Below, piece after piece: positions 34,529 through 43,363 of a DNA stretch of 64,000 bases (position 1 is its first letter; every line of letters begins with the position of its first letter). The notes beneath the pieces were generated by a model. That model made no database searches. It saw nothing but the letters and a program-made list of their open reading frames with translations, and was not told the DNA's origin. The DNA comes from Gillisella vitis. GTDB lineage: Bacteria; Pseudomonadota; Alphaproteobacteria; Rhizobiales; Rhizobiaceae. Where the stretch lies: contig NZ_CP056047.1 in the NCBI RefSeq assembly GCF_021559775.1, positions 62,001 through 126,000 of the forward strand, in the 5' to 3' direction. A program made the translations under genes and the position numbers.

Positions 34529-35392
34529 ATGCGCAATCTCGATAGCGACGCACTGGCAAGCTTTGTAGCTGTTGCCGAGACGGGCAGTTTCACGGCGGCG
34601 GCAGAACGGCTGGGACGCACGCAGGCCGCGGTCAGCATGGCGATCGGCAAATGGGAAGAGCGTCTTGATCTGCGGTTGTTCGATCGCGGGCATCGCCGGG
34701 TCACCTTGACGCCGATCGGGGAAAGATTGCTTGGCTATGCGCGGCGCATAAGGGCAATCGAGGATGAAGCCCTGGCCACGCTGCTTGAAGGCCGCAATGA
34801 AAGCCGCGTCCGGCTCGGCATGCCCGATGACTACCTGACGCTGTTCGGCACGGCGCTGATGCAGCGTTTTGCGCCACAGCATCCCAAGGTCAATCTGGAC
34901 CTGCAATATGATTTCTCTCACCATCTGGAAGGCATGGTTGAAAGCCGGGAGCTGGATATTGCCATCATCACGCAAAGTCCGGCAGAGCCTAAGGGGGAGT
35001 TGATCCGCCTGGAACGGCAGGTTTGGTGCGCGGCGCCAAACCGTTACCCGGAACACAGCAGTACCATTCAACTGGCGCTTTTTCCGGACGGCTGCCGGTC
35101 CCGGCCACAGGTTCTGGCAGCGCTTGATCGTGCGGATCGCCGTTGGCGGATTGTCTATTCGTCATCGGACATCGCTGGAATTCAGCTGGCGGTTCATTCG
35201 GGAGACCTGTTGACGGTCCTGCCGGAGACGGCAGTGCCTGCGAACTGGCGCAAGCTGGGGGGTGATGATGGCCTGCCGGAACTGCCGATCTTGCGGCTGG
35301 CAATGGTTCTGCCCCAACAACCGCGCCTGCCAGTCAGGCAATTGGCGACGTTCCTGCGTGCAGAATTCCAGCATTCTCTTTCTACCGCATAA
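34529..35392 (+). CDS. LysR-family transcriptional regulator
   Basis: A 287-aa regulator. The N-terminal helix-turn-helix reads LASFVAVAETGSFTAAAERLGRTQAAVSMAIGKWEERL, followed by the linker helix and an effector-binding domain (SRVRLGMPDDYLTLFG, ELDIAIITQ, DLLTVLPETAVP). It is divergent from the TRAP-aminotransferase operon with a palindrome between, and 33 bases upstream of an MFS transporter gene on its own strand. It probably controls both. Confidence 0.92.
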   Translation: MRNLDSDALASFVAVAETGSFTAAAERLGRTQAAVSMAIGKWEERLDLRLFDRGHRRVTLTPIGERLLGYARRIRAIEDEALATLLEGRNESRVRLGMPDDYLTLFGTALMQRFAPQHPKVNLDLQYDFSHHLEGMVESRELDIAIITQSPAEPKGELIRLERQVWCAAPNRYPEHSSTIQLALFPDGCRSRPQVLAALDRADRRWRIVYSSSDIAGIQLAVHSGDLLTVLPETAVPANWRKLGGDDGLPELPILRLAMVLPQQPRLPVRQLATFLRAEFQHSLSTA

Positions 35393-35425
35393 TGCCTTGA
35401 ACCTGTGTCACCTTGGAACAGCCCC

Positions 35426-36718
35426 ATGATCTCCAATGCACTTGCCTCCATGCTGGCACGGCGCAACATCCACTATGGCTGGATCGTCGTCGCGGCAACC
35501 TTCCTCACCATGCTGGTCACGGCAGGTGCCATGGGCGCCCCAGGCGTGCTCATCAAGCCACTTCAGGATGAGTTTGGCTGGGAAACCTCGCAGATTTCTT
35601 CGGCGCTTGCCGTGCGGCTGGTGCTGTTTGGCCTGATGGGGCCGTTCTCGGCAGCGTTCATGAATTATTTCGGCGTCCGGAAAGTCATCGTCTTCGCGAT
35701 GATCCTGATTTCCAGCGGCTTCATTGGGTCCTTGTTCATGACGGAGATCTGGCAGCTTCTGGTGCTTTGGGGCGTAGTCGTCGGCCTCGGTACAGGCCTG
35801 ACAGCCATGGTGCTCGCCGCCACCGTTTCGGCCCGCTGGTTCACCAGGCATCGCGGCCTTGTCGTTGGGATGCTCTCGGCAAGCTCGGCCACCGGCCAAT
35901 TGGTTTTCCTGCCGCTGATGGCGCAATTGACGGAAAGCTACGGCTGGAGAATGACAGTCTTTTTCGTCTGCGGCATGATCCTGCTGGCTGCACTCGTCGT
36001 GCTGGCGGTTATGCGTGACCGTCCCTCCGATCTCAACCTTCCCTCTTTCGGCGAGGAACAGGTGATGCCGCCACCTCAGCAAGCCGGTGGCCTGCTGACA
36101 ATGCTGGCAACACCTGTTTCCGTGCTCAGGGAGGTTTCAAAGACATCCACCTTCTGGATTCTTTTTGCGACGTTCTTCATCTGCGGTCTGAGCACCAATG
36201 GCCTGATCCAGACGCATTTCGTCACGCTCTGCGGCGATTTCGGCATTCTGCCGGTGGCTGCCGCCAGCGTCCTTGCGGTGATGGGCATTTTTGACTTCTT
36301 CGGAACGATCGGTTCCGGTTGGCTCTCCGACCGCTTCGACAATCGTTGGTTGCTCTTCTGGTATTATGGCCTTCGCGGCTTGTCTTTGCTCTTCCTGCCG
36401 TTCAGCGATTTCAGCTTCTACGGGCTATCGATCTTTGCGGTCTTCTACGGCCTGGACTGGATCGCCACCGTGCCTCCCACCGTAAAGATCGCCGCCGACC
36501 GCTTCGGTCGTGAAAAAGCAGGGATCGTTTTCGGCTGGGTCTTTACCGGCCACCAACTCGGCGCTGCAACGGCTGCCTATGGTGCCGGTCTGTCACGCAC
36601 GCAGTTGCAGAGCTATCTGCCCGCTTTCTTCATCGCCGGAGCTTTCTGCCTGCTGGCCTCTATCCTGGCGATTACTCTGGAGAAAACTGGTCGCTCGGCG
36701 CTCTCGGCAGCCCGTTGA
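35426..36718 (+). CDS. Major facilitator superfamily transporter
   Basis: A 430-aa protein with 12 predicted helices. The opening IHYGWIVVAATFLTML, the loop 2-3 region PFSAAFMNYFGVRKV and the central hydrophilic loop (about residues 200-230) are typical of the MFS class related to monocarboxylate and oxalate/formate carriers. ATG 35426 is preferred over an in-frame GTG at 35405. It follows the LysR gene closely. It may export or import the compound handled by the adjacent TRAP operon, but this is not established. Confidence 0.87.
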   Translation: MISNALASMLARRNIHYGWIVVAATFLTMLVTAGAMGAPGVLIKPLQDEFGWETSQISSALAVRLVLFGLMGPFSAAFMNYFGVRKVIVFAMILISSGFIGSLFMTEIWQLLVLWGVVVGLGTGLTAMVLAATVSARWFTRHRGLVVGMLSASSATGQLVFLPLMAQLTESYGWRMTVFFVCGMILLAALVVLAVMRDRPSDLNLPSFGEEQVMPPPQQAGGLLTMLATPVSVLREVSKTSTFWILFATFFICGLSTNGLIQTHFVTLCGDFGILPVAAASVLAVMGIFDFFGTIGSGWLSDRFDNRWLLFWYYGLRGLSLLFLPFSDFSFYGLSIFAVFYGLDWIATVPPTVKIAADRFGREKAGIVFGWVFTGHQLGAATAAYGAGLSRTQLQSYLPAFFIAGAFCLLASILAITLEKTGRSALSAAR

Positions 36719-36733
36719 GACGAGGAGCCATTG

Positions 36734-36787
36734 TCAGGGAAAAGGAGAGGCTGGTTTTCCTGAAAGGACAAATGGCAACAAAAAGAT
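36734..36787 (+). repeat. Dispersed hairpin repeat, copy 1
   Basis: TCAGGGAAAA and TTTTCCTGA enclose an 11-base loop, followed by AAGGACAAATGGCAACAAAAAGA. It begins 16 bases after a stop codon. Related elements are at 42119-42170 (inverted), 50263-50315 and 52246-52273. Confidence 0.55.
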
Positions 36788-36899
36788 CCAGAGGCTCTCC
36801 GTTTCAAATAGGTCGGTTGATAAAAATCGAATCATTGATTTAGCTGAATGCATACTTGGCCATGATAAATTCCTCCCGGATAGAGTGTGAGGATCAAGT

Positions 36900-37385
36900 A
36901 TGATTGTTCAACTTAACACCTCGGTTCCTTCTGCGGGTGCGGCAAAAGAAGATACGGCCAGTCCTTTTCAGGCCAGCCCATTGCAGGAAGGAGCCGTTTT
37001 GCCGGAGACCTTAAGTCTTGCCGAACGGGAGACCTATAATCTGGCCTTGGATGCGCAAAATGGTGACAATGTTCTGGATAAGGTCATTCTGAACGTTGTG
37101 CGGCCTCCCGCTCTCGTGTTGTTTGCCCTTCTGGATGCGGGCCGGGTCTTCCCGGATGTCCCGCTTCCCCAGGCGCAGGACGCTTATGATCGGATGGCAG
37201 AGACGACGGAGACGGCGTTGCCTGATGTCGGCGATAGCTCGAAAAACCAACCGGGAGCCAAATCCGCCAAGACTGACAGCGGCTTCGCCGCCAGTGGAAG
37301 CAATGCGACATCCTCGCCCATTGCTGCCGGGACATCGTCTGCATCATCGACCATCTCGACCTCGGCACCTTCGATTAACGTCTGA
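36900..37385 (+). CDS. Small protein of unknown function with a low-complexity C-terminus
   Basis: A 161-aa protein I do not recognise. Residues 1-95 are mildly acidic and helical (PETLSLAERETYNLALDAQNGD, ILNVVRPPALVLFALLDAGRVFPDV-like). The last 60 residues are Ser/Ala/Thr/Gly-rich and probably disordered. There is no signal peptide and no Cys. ATG 36900 follows GTGAGGATCAA. Codon use is like its neighbours, so it is probably a real gene, but no function is visible. Confidence 0.6.
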   Translation: MIVQLNTSVPSAGAAKEDTASPFQASPLQEGAVLPETLSLAERETYNLALDAQNGDNVLDKVILNVVRPPALVLFALLDAGRVFPDVPLPQAQDAYDRMAETTETALPDVGDSSKNQPGAKSAKTDSGFAASGSNATSSPIAAGTSSASSTISTSAPSINV

Positions 37386-37437
37386 TCCCATAGGCCCGCC
37401 TTAAGGCCCATACGCCGTTACGTTAACGTGCGCCCTA

Positions 37438-37537
37438 AGAGCATTTCCGTGTTTTCAGGAAACGCATCAATACTCTGACCCTTTGTTTGACGCATTTCCG
37501 GACGCAAACCGCTAAGCACTTTTGCTGGAAATGCTCT
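37438..37537. repeat. 100-bp rhizobial palindromic repeat (RIME-like)
   Basis: The element is bounded by the 11-bp inverted ends AGAGCATTTCC and GGAAATGCTCT. It contains a second GCATTTCC...GGAAATGC pair and the core CTCTGACCCTTTGTTTGACGC. From memory, near-identical elements recur in Rhizobium and Agrobacterium chromosomes and correspond to the RIME class with two palindromes. Confidence 0.8.
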
Positions 37538-37870
37538 AACGACAGTATTCTGGTCTTTATACCTATACGCTAAGTCGTCCGTCCGGACGCTCGCCATCTT
37601 GCATGGATGGCAACGTTTGATAGCGCAAGCACCGCGCCGCGCGCAATGTCCCCACTTGAGATATGTCAATGCCGACCACCCGGCAATCGCGTTTTATCGC
37701 GCCGACATTACTCCAGTATTCACCGGTGAGTTTGGTGCCATGGGGGTAAATTATGAAAACAACACAAGATGTTACAATTGACGTGATTAAGCCTGACCGG
37801 GCGAAAAGCGTTGGCGTGGGCTGAAGTATCCCTTCCGGACAGGCCTGACGATAGAGGAGATGGATTTCCG
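37538..37870. other. Intergenic region before the CoA-transferase gene
   Basis: About 330 bases with no supportable gene. A short frame at 37599-37781 has no family features. The last 15 bases hold the GAGGAGA ribosome site of the next gene. Confidence 0.5.
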
Positions 37871-39361
37871 ATGCTGCGTGATCGTATTCGCTACAGGCCT
37901 CTGATGGACAAGCTGGTCACGGCCGACGAGGCCGCCGCCATGATAGAAGACGGCATGACCATCGGCATGAGCGGCTTTACCCGCGCCGGTGAAGCCAAGG
38001 CGGTGCCGATGGCGCTGGCGGAGCGGGCTCGCAAGCATCCTTTGAAGATCACGCTGATGACCGGTGCGTCGCTGGGCAATGATCTCGATAAGACGCTTGT
38101 CGAGGCCCATGTCGTGTCGCGGCGTATGCCATTCCAGGCGGACCCGGCGCTGCGCAAGGCGATCAATGCCGGTGAGGTGATGTTCATAGATCAGCATCTT
38201 TCGGAAACGGTGGAGCAATTGCGCACCGGTCAGATCGCGCCGGTCGATATTGCCATCATTGAGGCGGTGGCCATTACTGAGCATGGTGGCATTGTGCCGA
38301 CCACATCGGTTGGCAATTCTGCCAGTTTTGCCATTCTCGCCAAGAAGGTGATTATCGAGCTGAACCTGTCGCAGCCGATCACGCTTGAAGGTCTGCACGA
38401 CATCTATATCCCGTCGCGTCGCCCGGCCCGCATGCCGATCCCCGTTGTGACGCCGGAAAGCCGTGTCGGGCTGCCCTATATCTCCATTCCTCCTGAAAAA
38501 ATTGTCGCCATTGTCGTCTCTGAAAAACATGACAGCTCGGCCCCCATTCAGCCACCGGACGAAGATACCAAGGCCATTGCCGCTCACCTGATCGAGCTTT
38601 TGCTCGGCGAAGTCCGCCAAGGCCGGATGGGCTACGATCTCCAGCCGTTGCAGGCCGGGATCGGCACCATTGCCAATGCTGTCCTGCATGGCTTTATCGA
38701 TACACCGTTCCATGACTTGAAGATGTATTCGGAGGTCTTGCAGGATTCGACCTTTGAATTGATCGATGCCGGCAAGATGACTTTTGCCTCTGCCTCGTCC
38801 ATTACATTGTCGGCGGAGATGTATCAGAAGGTCCTGCCAAAACTGGCTGAATACAAGCATCACCTCGTGCTACGCCCGCAGGAAATTAGCAATCATCCGG
38901 AAGTCATTCGGCGGCTGGGGCTGATCTGCATCAATACGGCGCTTGAATTCGACCTCTACGGCAATGTGAATTCCACCCATGTCGGCGGCACACAGATGAT
39001 GAACGGCATCGGTGGTTCGGGCGATTTTGCCCGCAATGCCTATCTGTCGATTTTCGTCACCAAGTCGATTGCCAAGAATGGGGCGATTTCCTCTGTCGTT
39101 CCCATGGTCAGCCATGTCGATCACACCGAACACGACGTCGATATTCTCATCACCGAACAGGGGCTTGCCGATCTGCGGGGCCTGGCGCCGCGCGAAAGGG
39201 CGCGGCTGGTGATCGACAATTGCGTGCATCCCGATTACCGCGACCAGCTTGCCGATTATTATCAGAGGGCGCTCGCGCGGGGCGGTCATACGCCTCACAT
39301 TCTCGAAGAGGCGTTTTCCTGGCATCAATCGATGCGTGAGACAGGAACCATGCGCCGATAA
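37871..39361 (+). CDS. Acetyl-CoA hydrolase / succinate:acetate CoA-transferase family protein
   Basis: A 496-aa class I CoA-transferase-type enzyme resembling Cat1/AarC. Landmarks are the N-terminal TIGMSGFTRAGEAKAVP, IAIIEAVAITEHGGIVP, VLQDSTFELIDAGKM and the C-terminal GGSGDFARNAYLS with HVDHTEHDVDILITEQGLADLRGL. Such enzymes move CoA between acetate and succinate or hydrolyse acetyl-CoA, using a Glu thioester. ATG 37871 has GAGGAGA ten bases upstream; the frame is open to 37811. No operon partner is evident. Confidence 0.9.
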   Translation: MLRDRIRYRPLMDKLVTADEAAAMIEDGMTIGMSGFTRAGEAKAVPMALAERARKHPLKITLMTGASLGNDLDKTLVEAHVVSRRMPFQADPALRKAINAGEVMFIDQHLSETVEQLRTGQIAPVDIAIIEAVAITEHGGIVPTTSVGNSASFAILAKKVIIELNLSQPITLEGLHDIYIPSRRPARMPIPVVTPESRVGLPYISIPPEKIVAIVVSEKHDSSAPIQPPDEDTKAIAAHLIELLLGEVRQGRMGYDLQPLQAGIGTIANAVLHGFIDTPFHDLKMYSEVLQDSTFELIDAGKMTFASASSITLSAEMYQKVLPKLAEYKHHLVLRPQEISNHPEVIRRLGLICINTALEFDLYGNVNSTHVGGTQMMNGIGGSGDFARNAYLSIFVTKSIAKNGAISSVVPMVSHVDHTEHDVDILITEQGLADLRGLAPRERARLVIDNCVHPDYRDQLADYYQRALARGGHTPHILEEAFSWHQSMRETGTMRR

Positions 39362-39558
39362 AATTTGACTGGTATCAAGCGTCTAATGACGATAAACCGG
39401 TTTCGACACCAGAGCCGGGCTGCATGATGCTGACCCGGGACGGATATAGACCGGACCCGACAATGATCAAGCCGCATGCCGACCGATCCGCCCCATCTCT
39501 TTCTGAAAAGCAGAACATCACAGCTCCACCCCGCCGCTCAAGGCGGCGTGGTCTCTCC

Positions 39559-40812
39559 ATGTCCATGCGCTCGGCGGCCCGGCCCCTCGCTATTATCATG
39601 CTCGGCGTGCTGTTGGTGGGCTGCGCGTCGCGGGCGGTGGGCGTGATGAAGCCGGTCGGCGCGGTTAAGGCCGCCAATGCCAGCGAGGTCAATCTCCTGG
39701 CTGCGACGACCCGCGCCCCCTCCGAAGATAAATCGATCCTGTTCAGCGGCGAGCGCGGAACGGGTCTGTTGATCGATGCCGTCACCATTTCGATTCCTCC
39801 CGCCGCAAACCGCAAGATCGGCGAGGTTCAATGGCCAAAGAAGCTGCCGCCGGATCCGCGCAAGGACTTCACGACCGTTGCCGTCCAGCCCATTCAGACC
39901 GACCAGCAGCGCCGGGCCTGGCTGAACACCCACGCAAAGGGCAAGCACCGCGTGCTGCTATTCGTGCACGGGTTCAATAATACCTACGAGGATTCCGTCT
40001 ATCGCTTTGCCCAGATCGTTCACGATTCAGGCACGGATGTGGTGCCAATGGTGTTTACCTGGCCGTCTCGCGCCAGTATTTTCGACTATAATTACGACAA
40101 GGAAAGCACCAATTATTCCCGCGATGCCCTGGAAGAGATGCTGACCCGCATGACCAGCGACCCACAGGTTTCAGATGTGACCGTCATGGCGCATTCGATG
40201 GGGTCGTGGCTTGCTGTTGAAGCGCTGCGGCAAATGGCCATCCGCCATGGCGGGGTCAATGCCAAGATTACCAATGTCATTCTTGCCTCTCCAGATCTGG
40301 ATGTTGATGTGTTCGGCAAGCAGTTTCAGGCCCTGGGGCCAAAGCCGCCACATTTCACGCTGTTCGTTTCGCAGGATGACCGGGCGCTGAGTATTTCCCG
40401 GCGCATTTCCGGCAATGTCGACCGGCTGGGACAGATCAATCCGGCCAATGAACCGTATCGAAGCGTGCTCGAAAAGGCTGGTATCACCGTTCTCGATCTG
40501 ACCAAGCTGAAAACGGGTGATAGGCTGAACCACGGCAAATTCGCGGAAAGCCCGGAAGTGGTGCGGCTGATTGGTGGACGGTTGATTGCCGGACAGACCG
40601 TCACGGATTCGCAGGTCGGTGTCGGCGAAGCCCTCGGTGCCGTCACTATCGGCGCCACCAACACGATCGGCCAGGCCGCCAGCACCGCAATCAGTGCGCC
40701 GATCATGATCTTCGACCCACGGACCCGCCGAAACTATGGTGATCAGCTGAAAAAGCTTGGCGAAAGCGCTGGCTCGACGGTTAACTCTGTCGGTGACACA
40801 GTGCCACGGTGA
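39559..40812 (+). CDS. Lipoprotein alpha/beta hydrolase (DUF900 family)
   Basis: The product has a lipoprotein signal (IIMLGVLLVGCAS, lipobox Cys) and then an alpha/beta-hydrolase domain: oxyanion region LLFVHGFNNTYEDSVYRFAQI, nucleophile elbow MAHSMGSWL and a catalytic Asp likely in ASPDLDVDVF. About 417 aa from 39559. Upstream in-frame ATGs at 39424 and 39463 would place about 30-45 charged residues before the signal, so 39559 is preferred, though no start has a clear ribosome site. Probably an envelope-anchored esterase of unknown substrate. Confidence 0.82.
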   Translation: MSMRSAARPLAIIMLGVLLVGCASRAVGVMKPVGAVKAANASEVNLLAATTRAPSEDKSILFSGERGTGLLIDAVTISIPPAANRKIGEVQWPKKLPPDPRKDFTTVAVQPIQTDQQRRAWLNTHAKGKHRVLLFVHGFNNTYEDSVYRFAQIVHDSGTDVVPMVFTWPSRASIFDYNYDKESTNYSRDALEEMLTRMTSDPQVSDVTVMAHSMGSWLAVEALRQMAIRHGGVNAKITNVILASPDLDVDVFGKQFQALGPKPPHFTLFVSQDDRALSISRRISGNVDRLGQINPANEPYRSVLEKAGITVLDLTKLKTGDRLNHGKFAESPEVVRLIGGRLIAGQTVTDSQVGVGEALGAVTIGATNTIGQAASTAISAPIMIFDPRTRRNYGDQLKKLGESAGSTVNSVGDTVPR

Positions 40813-40823
40813 TCTCTGCTCTA

Positions 40824-40867
40824 TAATTACCACCTTGAATCGATTTCGGTTTCAGGAATTATGCAGT
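40824..40867. repeat. Rhizobial intergenic mosaic repeat, copy C
   Basis: CCTTGAATCGATTTCGGTTTCAGG followed by AATTATGCAGTAG. The last 15 bases (GGAATTATGCAGTAG) are identical to the element upstream of pgi (54678-54692, minus strand), and the first part matches copy B at 30195-30298. Confidence 0.65.
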
Positions 40868-40919
40868 AGATCGCCTTTTGCTTGAGGAACTGATCAGCCA
40901 CGAACCGGAGGATGCCGCG

Positions 40920-41963
40920 ATGAGATGGAAGCGGATGATGCAATTGCTCGATGTGCATTGCGAAGGCGAAATCGGCAAAGTGGCGATTGGTGGGGTTCCG
41001 AAAATTCCCGGTGATACGGTGGCGGATCAGTTGCATTGGCTGAATACGGACCCGAAGGGCCGGGAGCTGCGGCATTTTCTGGTATTGGAGCCACGCGGTG
41101 CGCCAATCGGCTCGGTCAATCTGCTGCTGCCGGCCAAGGACAGCCGAGCGGATGCCGCCTTCATCATCCTTCAGCCGGATCAGGCCCATGCCAGTTCCGG
41201 CTCCAACTCGATCTGCGTCACCACGGCCCTGCTTGAAAGCGGCATGATCGAGATGCAGGAACCGGAAACGGTGGTGATGCTGGAAACCGCCGCCGGGCTG
41301 GTCAAGGCTGTGGCTCAATGCAAAGAGGGGCATTGCGACAGCGTCACCTTGACCATGGTGCCATCCTTCGTTCACGAACTGGACGCGCAGATTGCCACGG
41401 AGAGTTGGGGCGAGATTCGCTTCGATCTCGCCTATGGCGGCGTGTTTTATGCGCTTGTGGATGTCCGCCAACTCGGACTGACCATCGAACCGGGCAATGC
41501 CCGCCGCCTGGTGGAGGCGGGCATGCTGCTGAAGAGCGAAATTAATCAGCGCATACAGGTCGTCCATCCAGATATTCCGGCCATCTCCGGCGTCGCCTAT
41601 GTGATGTTTCGTGATGAAGACCCAGACGGCGCTGTGCGGACCTGCACCACCATGTGGCCGGGCCGAGTGGACCGTTCGCCTTGTGGCACAGGAAATTCGG
41701 CCAATCTCGCCACATTGCATGCGCGTGGCCGGGTCAAGCCGGGGGACAGCTTTCTGTCGCGCTCGATCATCGGTTCGCAGTTCACGGTCGGTCTGCAAGG
41801 CCTGACAACTGTTGCCGGGCGCCCCGCCGTCATTCCCACCATTACCGGGCGCGGCTTTACCTATGGCATCCACCAGGTTGCCCTGGATGCCTTCGATCCA
41901 CTGGGGGGTGGGTTTGTGTTGACGGATGTCTGGGGTGCTGCGGCCGAAACCATCAAGATTTAA
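40920..41963 (+). CDS. Proline racemase family protein, Ser/Cys catalytic type
   Basis: A 347-aa diaminopimelate-epimerase-fold protein of the proline racemase superfamily, which includes proline racemase, 4-hydroxyproline 2-epimerase and trans-3-hydroxy-L-proline dehydratase. The first catalytic position, Cys in MCGH-type racemases, is Ser93 (ASSGSNSIC). The second is Cys255 (RSPCGTGNSA). A Ser/Cys pair marks a distinct subgroup whose activity cannot be assumed. GGAGGA seven bases upstream fixes ATG 40920. No hydroxyproline-catabolic genes adjoin it. Confidence 0.85.
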   Translation: MRWKRMMQLLDVHCEGEIGKVAIGGVPKIPGDTVADQLHWLNTDPKGRELRHFLVLEPRGAPIGSVNLLLPAKDSRADAAFIILQPDQAHASSGSNSICVTTALLESGMIEMQEPETVVMLETAAGLVKAVAQCKEGHCDSVTLTMVPSFVHELDAQIATESWGEIRFDLAYGGVFYALVDVRQLGLTIEPGNARRLVEAGMLLKSEINQRIQVVHPDIPAISGVAYVMFRDEDPDGAVRTCTTMWPGRVDRSPCGTGNSANLATLHARGRVKPGDSFLSRSIIGSQFTVGLQGLTTVAGRPAVIPTITGRGFTYGIHQVALDAFDPLGGGFVLTDVWGAAAETIKI

Positions 41964-42118
41964 GAGCTGTGATGGCGCCCGGCTGGGGGCCTCCCGACAT
42001 CGGGAATCTTAAAACGTGAGGGAGCGTCACAAACCCATCTATTCTTAAGGTTGTCAAGTGTGTTGAATGCACCGTACTACAGTGTGCCAGCTTCATACGG
42101 AACTGGCTATCGTGTCAT

Positions 42119-42170
42119 CTCTTTTGTTTTCGTTTGTCTTTTCAGGAAAGCCGGGTGGCAATTTTCCTAA
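42119..42170 (-). repeat. Dispersed hairpin repeat, copy 4 (inverted)
   Basis: Read on the minus strand it carries TTAGGAAAA, a spacer, then CTTTCCTGAAAAGACAAACGAAAACAAAAG. This matches copies 1 and 2 in both the hairpin and the A-rich tail. It lies between the proline-racemase-family gene and the Crp-type gene. Confidence 0.5.
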
Positions 42171-42298
42171 GGCAAGCTTTGTAAGTCTAGGGTTTTGGGC
42201 AGAGCAGCAGCAACCGGTTTTGGACACGATGCCACACCGTGGCAAAGCAAATTTCGGACGATTGGCAAAGCGCATGATGCTTTCGGCAAGGGGACGCA

Positions 42299-43039
42299 AT
42301 GACATCGCAAGACACTGCTGATACTGGCATGGCAGATATGGACATGACAGATACGGGCATGTTTCTGGCCAAGGCGGATATTTTCGCCAGCCTGACACCG
42401 GAAGAAGATAGGGCATGGTCGCAGCTCTGCACCGTTGAGAGCGTTTCGGGTGGCACGATTGTCCTCGATTATGGCATAAGACCCGAAATTGTGCTCGTCG
42501 TCCTATCCGGCGCTCTGCGTGCCACGTTGCGTGTTTCAGCCGGAAAGGAGTTATTTCTGGATATGATCGGCCCCGGCGGCACCATGGCAGAAATGGATGC
42601 GATACGCCCTGAAGGCTATAATCTCTGTCTGATGGCCACCACCGATGCGACGCTGGTTCGAATGCCAGTGGACGTCTTCAATGACATTATCGCTCAAAAA
42701 CACACCGTCTGTCTGAGCCTTCTGTCCGTATTGGTCCAGCGCATGCACGTCCTGCATGCCAGAATATGCGAGTTTTCCTATCTCGATGTCCGGCACCGCC
42801 TTTACACAACCTTGCTACGATTGTCGAAACCTTCTGAGGACAAGCCTCAGCAGCGCACGATCTCTCCGGTTATCATTCACGCGGCTTTAGCCGAACATGT
42901 TGGCGCACGCCGCGAAACCGTCTCACGCGAGATGTCGCGTCTGGTGCAGGATGGGGTGATCGAACGCAACCGTAATGCGATTGTCATCCGTCAACCCCAT
43001 GAGTTATTGCGGCGCCTGTCGCAATTCGATTTTGCATGA
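42299..43039 (+). CDS. Crp/Fnr-family transcriptional regulator
   Basis: A 246-aa regulator with an N-terminal cyclic-nucleotide-binding-like barrel (ADIFASLTPEEDRAW, LVVLSGALRATLRVSAGKELFLDMIGPGGTMAEMDAI), a dimer helix and a winged helix (HAALAEHVGARRETVSREMSRLVQDGVI). The Cys cluster of FNR is absent, so an oxygen-sensing iron-sulfur centre is unlikely. The first 20 residues are Asp/Thr/Met-rich. AAGGGGACGCA precedes the start. Signal and targets are unknown. Confidence 0.9.
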   Translation: MTSQDTADTGMADMDMTDTGMFLAKADIFASLTPEEDRAWSQLCTVESVSGGTIVLDYGIRPEIVLVVLSGALRATLRVSAGKELFLDMIGPGGTMAEMDAIRPEGYNLCLMATTDATLVRMPVDVFNDIIAQKHTVCLSLLSVLVQRMHVLHARICEFSYLDVRHRLYTTLLRLSKPSEDKPQQRTISPVIIHAALAEHVGARRETVSREMSRLVQDGVIERNRNAIVIRQPHELLRRLSQFDFA

Positions 43040-43363
43040 ATTGTTATTTTTCCCAATAGTTTAGGTCGAAATTCAAGGCGACGGTCCCTCATGGATCTCG
43101 CCAATTGCCCTAAAACAAGAAAAACTAAAATTTTAGCTTATTGCTTTAGTCAATTTCAGTGTGCCCCTGCTACAAGCAAGGGTAATCGCTGAGACTTGGA
43201 GCGCTGACTTGGTTCTGCATGATGCAGACTGCTCCCCGCAAGGTCCAGCATGGAAAATGCAATCCTGACATGATGCTGCCCGAATGCGACAGTCCGCCCG
43301 ACCGTTGCGGATGTGTTGTCATCAGGTCTGCTGTCCCAGCGAAAACCCTCAACGGAGGAAACC
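43040..43363. other. Intergenic region before the signalling operon
   Basis: About 320 bases without a gene. It is AT-rich at 43100-43160. A direct repeat (GACTTGG) at 43193 and 43206 is too short to interpret. The promoter of the operon starting at 43364 should lie here. Confidence 0.5.

Noticed and set aside
37787..38863. 358-residue minus-strand frame
   Set aside because: Antisense to the CoA-transferase gene and without recognisable motifs.
23328..42000. Integrative element with attL at tRNA-Thr
   Set aside because: No integrase, no excisionase and no visible duplicate of the tRNA 3' end. Kept only as an accessory-block observation.
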